This document shows, piece by piece, positions 9,344 through 16,583 of a DNA stretch of 21,967 nucleotides. Position numbers and translations under genes: made by a program. The notes beneath the pieces are model-generated. The model did no database searches. It saw only the letters and a program-made list of their open reading frames with translations, and was not told the origin of the DNA. Where the stretch lies: positions 115,921-137,887 of the forward strand of contig BFEA01000156.1 of assembly GCA_003427395.1 (NCBI GenBank). The letters run 5' to 3'. Every line of letters begins with the position of its first letter. Position 1 is the first letter of the stretch. Source of the DNA: Chara braunii. Taxonomy: Eukaryota > Streptophyta > Charophyceae > Charales > Characeae.

Positions 9344-9425
9344 GGGAGTGAAGGACGGAGAGAGGGAGTGAAGGACGGAGAGAGGGAGGGAAAGGGAGGG
9401 AGGGAGGGAGAGGGAGGAGGGGGAG
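9344..9425. repeat. Purine (GGGA/GAGA) tract
   Basis: Nearly pure purine on the + strand, with a duplicated gggagtgaaggacggagaga phrase, then (gggaggga) runs. Confidence 0.8.
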
Positions 9426-9754
9426 AAGTTGTGGCAGTACTCATGTCAAGTTCTAGTAAAGCAAGGTTGAGGAATTTTATTTTCGCATATGTATGATCAA
9501 ACTGGGCTCCAAGCAGCTGTGTCCTCGCAGAGGCGTCTGCCTGCCACCCATCTGAGAAGGTTAGTTAAGGTATGCAGTTCTCCTTTTAGGAGAGACACTG
9601 AAGGTACTGCATACATGCCACATTTCTCCAAGACAGGAGCCTGAGGGGAAATGCACCAATCTGATCCCCTAAACGTCATGGAGTTGGCTACCGGTGGTAT
9701 GGATGGGGAGTACCTGGCCACTATCAACTCGTGTAGACAAGGGTCAATCAGGCA
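9426..9754. other. Unassigned spacer
   Basis: Nothing recognised. An 88-codon open frame on the - strand (9497-9763) has no identifiable family, splice context or neighbour. Confidence 0.4.
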
Positions 9755-9982
9755 ATCAGTCAAGTTAATCAGGCCAAGCCAATCAATCTCTGAGTGATTG
9801 ATTGACCCATCAAATCAAATCAACCTAGATAAAGTACAAAACCTAACCAAGTGAACCAAACCAAACCAGATCATCAAATAAAAAATCCATTTACCAACCA
9901 ATCGTTGATCAATCATGCAACCGATCAGCTAAGAGAGTAAATCCATCTATCCATATGTCAGTCGATTAATCAATCAGTTTAC

Positions 9983-9985
<3 letters not shown>
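9755..9985. repeat. AATC/ATCA-rich degenerate array
   Basis: Imperfect repeats of caatca, aaccaa and atcaat. This is the opposite strand orientation to the array at 7160-7460. Confidence 0.65.
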
Positions 9986-9986
<1 letters not shown>

Positions 9987-10017
<31 letters not shown>

Positions 10018-10263
10018 TCACTCACTCGCTCATTCATTCGCTCACTCCATCACTCCCTCGCTCACTCCCTCACTCCCTCGCTGCCTCGCTCGCTCACTCC
10101 CTCACTTCCTCGCTCTCACGCTCACTCTCAGACTCGCTCTGACACTCGCTGTCACACTCGCTGTCACACTCACTCTCACACTCACTCTCACACTCACACT
10201 CACTCTCACGCTCACTCTCACACTCACTCTATTGAGACCTTCTGGCACACTCACTCTATCGAG

Positions 10264-10301
<38 letters not shown>

Positions 10302-10580
10302 CATTCATTCGCTCACTCCCTCACTCCCTCGCTGCCTCGCTCGCTCACTCCCTCACTTCCTCGCTCTCACACTCACTCTCAGACTCGCTCTGACACTCGC
10401 TGTCACACTCGCTGTCACACTCACTCTCACACTCACTCTCACACTCACTCTCACACTCACTCTCACACTCTAATCTCACACTCACTCTCACACTCACTCT
10501 CACACTCACTCTCACGCTCACTCTCACACTCACTCTATTGAGACCTTCTGGCACACTCACTCTATCGAGACCTTCTGGAG
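9987..10580. repeat. CTCA/CTCACA satellite in two about 306-bp blocks
   Basis: (CT)n followed by ctcactc, ctcacactc and gctgtcacactc variants. The marker attgagaccttctggcacac occurs at 10231 and 10537, and a (CT)n run restarts each block, so a higher-order unit of about 306 bp is duplicated. Ser/Val-rich open frames on the - strand are repeat artefacts. Confidence 0.85.
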
Positions 10581-11160
10581 AGCCAAGTGGTCGCTGTCTT
10601 GCTATCTTCTCTTTTTTCTGGAAGTGGACTGGAGCTTGCAACCGGCTGTTTTACCTCACATTTGCATAGTCCAGTGCATCCTGATTCATTCTACAGAAGA
10701 GGACACCGTGGGTTGCAACGCAATATCATTCCCTCTGAGCCCAGTTAAGCATTCTAGAGCTGCGCTAACCGCTCTGTGGCTGCACTGCATCTTCGCTTGG
10801 GCAAATTGCACAAAAGCGATGAGTGCGTGTCCAGGGAGGGATACCTGGAGGTTTAGGGATGTGAAGGCGGAGTTTTGCCTATTCTAAACTGCGACTAGAC
10901 GGGCTATGCAGGATGGCAGCAAGTCCTATCCTAACCTTAGCTCCAGGTGGCGATGAAAACATTAAACAAGGTTGCCGTCTTCCCCCGAGCACAATGCACC
11001 CTGATCACGAATGTATAAAATCAATATTTTGGTTCGATACGGTAATGACGAGTGTGCGTTGGGTCTGTGGGAGGACGGTAGGCAGAATGGGCTGCGGTGC
11101 TACTGTGGGCTGAGGTGGTAGCTTTGGAAACAGTTGTTGTCAGATTATCTCTGCCTGTGC
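10581..11160. other. Unassigned spacer
   Basis: No gene could be supported. Short open frames occur (for example an ATG at 10913 followed by a GT-type donor near 10971) but no matching acceptor or recognisable product was found. Confidence 0.4.
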
Positions 11161-11165
11161 CCTGA

Positions 11166-11265
11166 AGTCGGGTGCCACCCGTTTTCACCCGAATAGAACG
11201 CCCTATCATTGAAGGCGTTTTATGGGCAACTTTCTGTCCAGATGCAGGGATAAGGCGCAAGAAAC
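11166..11265. mobile_element. Foldback (MITE-like) element, decayed copy 2
   Basis: From ttttcacccgaatagaacgccc through gggcaac, tgtccagatgcagggataa, the sequence aligns with the reverse complement of the element at 21072-21182. The far arm is eroded, so this copy no longer folds completely. Confidence 0.5.
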
Positions 11266-11404
11266 CTGCATTTCCCTTTTTTTTTTTTTTGCGTTAACTT
11301 CAAGGAATTTACGCATTCATGATAATGTAGATTGCGGAAGTGGAATACGACTCCCTCTTTGGATCATCTTGTAGAAGGATACCCTTGTGTCACACTCAAA
11401 CCGT

Positions 11405-11720
11405 AAAGCGCTCGTGGAGCCAACCCTTGAGCTGATGAAGCACTCACGGAGCCAAACCTCGAGCTGATGAGCTGCTCATCCCGATGTAGCAGTAGGACTA
11501 GGTACTAAGAGGATATATGTATCAGGGGAAGAGTCAAGAGCAGGACTGATGATAGGAAAAGAAAAGAAAAATTAAAAAAAATGGAGAAAAGGAATATCCC
11601 AATGTAGCAGAAGGACCTAGATGCTAAGAAGATATACGCGTCAGGGGAAGGCTCGAGAACAGGACTGGTGATAGAAAAAAGAAAGGAAAAAACGAGAAAG
11701 GGATGGACTCTGACAGAGAG
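11405..11720. repeat. Tandem repeats (about 39-bp and 118-bp units)
   Basis: A short pair (gtggagccaacccttgagctgatga / acggagccaaacctcgagctgatga) is followed by a 118-bp pair starting at cccgatgtagcag (11480) and cccaatgtagcag (11598), about 85% alike by eye. Confidence 0.75.
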
Positions 11721-12191
11721 GCTCTGACATCAGACCATACGCCGAAGAAAAAGAAATCGGAGCGCATCAGAACAAGCATCATCACAATCAGAATCAGGAA
11801 TTACGAAAGGGAGAGGGTGACATTCATTGAAGAGAATTCTCTCCTGCTCAAACACATGGGTGGGATGTTAGGAAGGTAAAGAGAATGAAGTAGAGAGAAG
11901 CAAACAGATGATTGGAAGTTGGAGAGTTCCCCCTCTGTCAATCCCTGAAGTACACTATGTACGTGGAATGAGTCCTGCAACGAAATAATCCCAATCCTAC
12001 GGCAGCTCACGAAACCCAACGATTGTCTCAGGTGATTTCGTGGATGTAAGGAATAGTCAAACACTCGACAAAGAGAGAAGAAAGTGGGGAGGAAATAAAG
12101 AAAATGATGAAGGGCAACTCTCTCTCTCTCTTTCCCTCCCTCGCTCCTTTTCTCCTGGTCACAGAGTAGTTCCCAAGTGCTGACTGGTCAT

Positions 12192-12206
12192 TGACAGCCT
12201 GTGGCA
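12192..12206 (+). promoter_or_regulatory. 5' leader with in-frame stop before the start codon
   Basis: TGA at 12192-12194 is in frame with the ATG at 12207, so the ATG is the first Met of this frame. A CT-rich tract (12118-12154) lies just upstream, a common feature of plant 5' leaders. No TATA box was recognised. Confidence 0.35.
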
Positions 12207-12282
12207 ATGACTGCCTCGGAGAAGAAGTGCAATGAAGTACTCGAACGAGTATCTCTGGAGGTATCACTTCCTACGGAGCAAG
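12207..12282 (+). CDS. Exon 1 of the five-exon gene
   Basis: ATG at 12207 with G at -3, 25 codons plus one base (G), then donor GTATGC at 12283. The protein segment ends SLPTEQ. The trailing G joins AG of exon 2 to give GAG (Glu). Confidence 0.55.
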
Positions 12283-13085
12283 GTATGCACGGAGCTGGCC
12301 TTCTCTGTAGCTTGTAGAACCCCTTTTCTGTCTACCGGATCTTCCTCGTGAGTTTCCCTCTGAAGCTCCATCTATGATGGTGGATATGGCCAACCACCTA
12401 CCTATACTCTTTTGTCTATGAACGTAGGAGCTATGGCCCTCTTGTACTTCATTCCGCGCCCTACTATTAGCGGTTGAGAATTAACATATGGATCCAGTAG
12501 TACCGTGACCTCCCAAGAATGTGTGAAAACCAATGTCCTGCTGGCTTAGTGTTACCTGGAATATTTAGTTGGGCAGGACCTCTCCGGTTTACTTACCCCC
12601 TCCGTAGGGTAGAAATCGTAGCCGGAAGAGGAACATCTTCATCATAGTTTGGGGCTCTGTCAGGTAGAAAACGTTTGAAGGAGCAACCTTTAAGCAAAAC
12701 TTGCCCCCTTGTGATGGGGAGCCCAGGCCTATTGCATGCGCCTGGTCAAGAAGCGATCCAATCTGCCTTTTCTTTGGGGGGGCGCATGGGGGTGGAGGCC
12801 TGCCTAGTTGGCCCCGTTCGATGCACCATGGTGGTGGGGGTGGAGGCCTGCCTGGTTTGGATCCTTCGATGCCCCATGGTGGTGGTGGGGGGGGTGGACA
12901 TGGGGGTGGAGGCTTGCCTGCCGGTTGGGGGCCGCTAGATGCTCCATGGTGACCCAAAAGCCAAAACACATTCGGGCTCTACATGGTGTCTTACGCTGGC
13001 CCCACAAAACAATGTTGGCGCATGTCACTGCCCTGCATAAGGATTGTGGGGCACGGCAAAAACGAAAGAACTCCATGGGCATTTT

Positions 13086-13138
<53 letters not shown>

Positions 13139-16100
13139 AGGTGGTGATATTGGCAAGTTACTGATACCAGGGGAGGAACAACATTTTAAATGGTCTTGGG
13201 CAGATCCCTAGACATGTGATAGAATCTATCAGCTTCTTCCCCTTACCATGAGTATCTTGCTTCTACCCACCTTTATTTCTTCATCATTCTTTTCAAAGCT
13301 GTTTGTTCAGTGTTCCGGCTCAGCACTGTGCTAGGTGTCACTTTTGGCCTGATTGGACTGAAAAAGAGGCCTCAACATCTCTTCACCTTACTCCTCTGGC
13401 AATATGATTCTTGATATTGACATCTATTCATTCTGTGACTGATTGGTTTGTAAAATTCAGTTTTGTTTCATCGTGAAGATTGTGTCGCGGAGCAGCACTA
13501 CTTGTTCTTGCTGGATCAGTGTCCCAGGGTCTTGTTAACACCTGCCAGTTGTGGCTTCTCTTTTGGCGGAGGTGGAAAACTAGTTGTATGCATTCTAGGA
13601 AGGGCTTGATCCCTGGACCTCATACTGGGTTCAGGCATGACCTCAATACACTATGCATTTTACAGGTCCTCTCCCTTGGTAGTGTTCCGTTGGCGGCCCC
13701 CTCCCCCCTCCTTTCCCGCCTCCCCCCCGCTGCCCCCTATAAGACTTATCCTGGACATACCCCTGAAACCAGCCCAGCTGTTAGTCTGCTACCATGCGGT
13801 ATGGAATTTATGGATCCCACATATATGTAGAAGGGATATCTTGTTCTGCACTTCTGGTTTTCTTGAAAATAAGCTGCAGCTATTGTGTTTGTTTGGTGTG
13901 GATATATAATGGCAAACTAGTAGGCTGAAGGTGCGGGGTTTGGAGAGCACAAGATGTGTGAAGTACCGTCCTCTTTAGGATCGACATGCATGGAAATGAA
14001 TAGTCTTCTCTGCTAATGATGAGCATGCCTGAAAAAATTGTAATCCTCCTCTGATTACTCCCGGTCTAGCTCTCTTCTCTCTACCTCTTCCTGCATTTCG
14101 TTCCCGTTCTGCAGAAGGACACTGCCGCTGACCGAACAGTTTGGCGGGCTGTCCATTGATGAATATGTGGTTTGGTTTGGCAGAGCAAGAGGCGCTCGTG
14201 CAATCTTTTGAAAGACAAAATGCAAGGCAGGAGCGCATTTGGCGGGTATGTGATCTTGTTTATCTTTTTTTTTTTTTTTTTGTAATTGTTTGAGCAGACT
14301 CTTCTTCTTTGTTCTTTGTTAGTTTGTGGATGCTTCAGGTGGATTTACCGCAATGGATGTGTTTCCGGAGATGCACCTCGTGATTGGAGATTGAGCGCTG
14401 CGCTTTTCAGTCAGTTTTTATTTGCGAGAATTGAGGAAGGGAAGGAGGAAGGATAGGGAGAATGAGGGGTGCAGTCTTTGGGAGAAGGGTGGGCAGAAGG
14501 CTATCTCTATTGTGAAATGCGTGCAATCTCTGGGATATCAAATTATCCGTCTGTTCAGACTTCACCACTTTTCTTCCTTCTGGCATATATAAATATGGAT
14601 TTTCGATTCCAATCCGGTTGGTTGGTTCGGCCGAGCATATGGTCACTTTATCTGGATGATACTATACGTAATACTATGATCGAATGTGTCGAAGAATTGT
14701 GCCCTTGGCCTTGGGCTGTGTGTGCACTTGCTTGGGTCTAGGCGAGAGAATTGAGATTCGCGGTTCACTTCTTGATTCTATCCTGGCACTCACTCCGCTC
14801 GCCAGAGCAGACGTTTCGTGTCTGCTCTATCGCCAGAGTCGCCTGGTTTAGGGTGCCGCAGCGACTCGTCGCCAAACTCACCGGTTGAACTGTTCTTGTC
14901 TCCCCACTCTCTGGGCCAGAAAGACAGCTGAGCAACTTAAACCTGTCGTATTTTCAGATAGATTATCCAGCTATTGTGAGGTCCCTTGGCTTTGAATCAG
15001 GAGTCCTTGACTTACTGGTACATGTCAAGAAGATCGGGACAGAGGGAATGTAACACACATGGGCATCGCTCACACCATATCTCTGATGCTAACGAGTCGG
15101 CTGATTTATAGATGTCTGCCATCCATATGCCCACACTTGTATCTGTGTGGACTGATCTGGATGGAACGGAATGTTTACGAGTCAAAAACTCAAAAACAGT
15201 TGAAAAACTCAATTGCATAAAAAAATTGCAGGAGTCTTGAGAAAGCTACATCCACTTGTTTTGTCCTGAAACAAGTGTGAATGGATCACAAGACTCGCCA
15301 TATATAATGATTGGTTGATTAAATGGTTGATTGATTGGTTGGTTGATTGATTGATCCGCTTGTTTTTTGATTGATTGATTGGTTGGTTGATTGGTTGGTT
15401 GATTGATTGATCCACAAGTGTGAATGGATCACAAGACTCGCTATATACCATTGACCTGTCCATATGATTGATTGATTGATTGAAAACAGTCAACCGGTCG
15501 AATACCAAATCCCTCTTGCAGGAGCTTGTGCCCAGACACCCTTACTGGGACTGAAGGCTGCAGCCAAATTGCCGTAGCCTAGTAGACCTCTGTAGTGTAG
15601 GAGTGTAGGGGTCTGAGAATGAAGTCAAGAGTTGAAGTCTGAGTATGGTTAACTACAGTAGAAAAAAGTAGTTGAAAAAAATGCTCTATCGAAGTGACGT
15701 TGCATGCTCTCAGTTTGTGCAAATGGCTGTGAAAAATTGCTGGAATGCAATCCTTTTTCACTTTTGTGGGCTTCTGTTTCCTGGCAATCTCAGCAATTGT
15801 TCCATGCCTCTTTTCCCTGATAAATGAAGTGTGTTCAATTTTGCAGGTGTGTCTGTGTAGGTTTGCGCCCGGATTGGCATTGTTTTTTGCACACTCTTCT
15901 TTCATGCTTCCTGACTTTAATGGGCTTTTGAGCAATTTGTTCCGTCTTCGTGTTCCCCTCTCTCACTGTTGTTTCTCTTTTCCCTGAAATATGGTATGTG
16001 TGTTGAATGCTGCAGGGGTGTCTGTGTAGCTTGGCGCTTGGATTGGCATTGTTTTTTGCACATTCTTCGTATCGTCAGTCAAATCACCCACTTTGGGAAA

Positions 16101-16450
16101 CTGTAAGTTTCAACAGACCAGTCCCTTTGAAAGATTTGAAGCACCAGTACACCATACATCGGCCCGCGGGTGTCAGCATGAAACCCGAAGCACTTCGGAG
16201 GCCACCGATTTTTATTTTCAACGGCATCCCGCGGCCCCTCTGAGTTTTGCTTATGGCGACAAAAACTTTCTGCAAGGCTGGGGCCGTGTACTTGCGGTCG
16301 AAGAACAGTGTTTTATCGTTGTTGCCTGTTGCTATGCGGTATGCTCTTTACCATTTTCTTTCTCATCTCGAGTCCAGGAGGAATGGTAAATGGGCAACAT
16401 TTTTGCCCGCCTTGTTTTCTGACATGTGCCTGAAAGGCGTTTGAATTTTG

Positions 16451-16490
<40 letters not shown>

Positions 16491-16512
16491 CAAGAGCGAG
16501 AGCGCGCGCGCG

Positions 16513-16583
<71 letters not shown>

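Larger units (their letters stand above)
12283..14183 (+). other. Intron 1 of the five-exon gene
   Basis: 1901 bp, GTATGC...TTTGGCAG. It contains the glycine-codon-rich minisatellite (12775-12955) and a (GA)n microsatellite. An acceptor with a better pyrimidine tract ends at 14114, but using it would put a TGA (14129-14131) in the required frame. Confidence 0.5.
14246..16078 (+). other. Intron 2 of the five-exon gene
   Basis: 1833 bp, GTATGT...CGTCAG. It carries a GATT array framed by a direct repeat (15271-15447) and a duplicated copy of its own 3' end (15811-15905 versus 15978-16072). Confidence 0.5.

Noticed and set aside
9987-10641. Ser/Val/Glu-rich open frames on the - strand
   Set aside because: They come from the CTCACA satellite, where period and frame create stop-free reading by chance.
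13480-13830. 116-codon open frame on the + strand
   Set aside because: It lies in intron 1, has no recognisable family and conflicts with the spliced model.
14323-14394. Alternative terminal exon after a 77-bp intron (23 codons, TGA)
   Set aside because: It has good splice signals and phase, but using it discards exons 3-5, which themselves join in perfect phase. Kept only as a possible alternative isoform.
16016-16102. Longer 87-bp version of exon 3
   Set aside because: Phase is fine, but the extra 21 residues are hydrophobic translation of a pyrimidine-rich tract that better serves as the acceptor signal.
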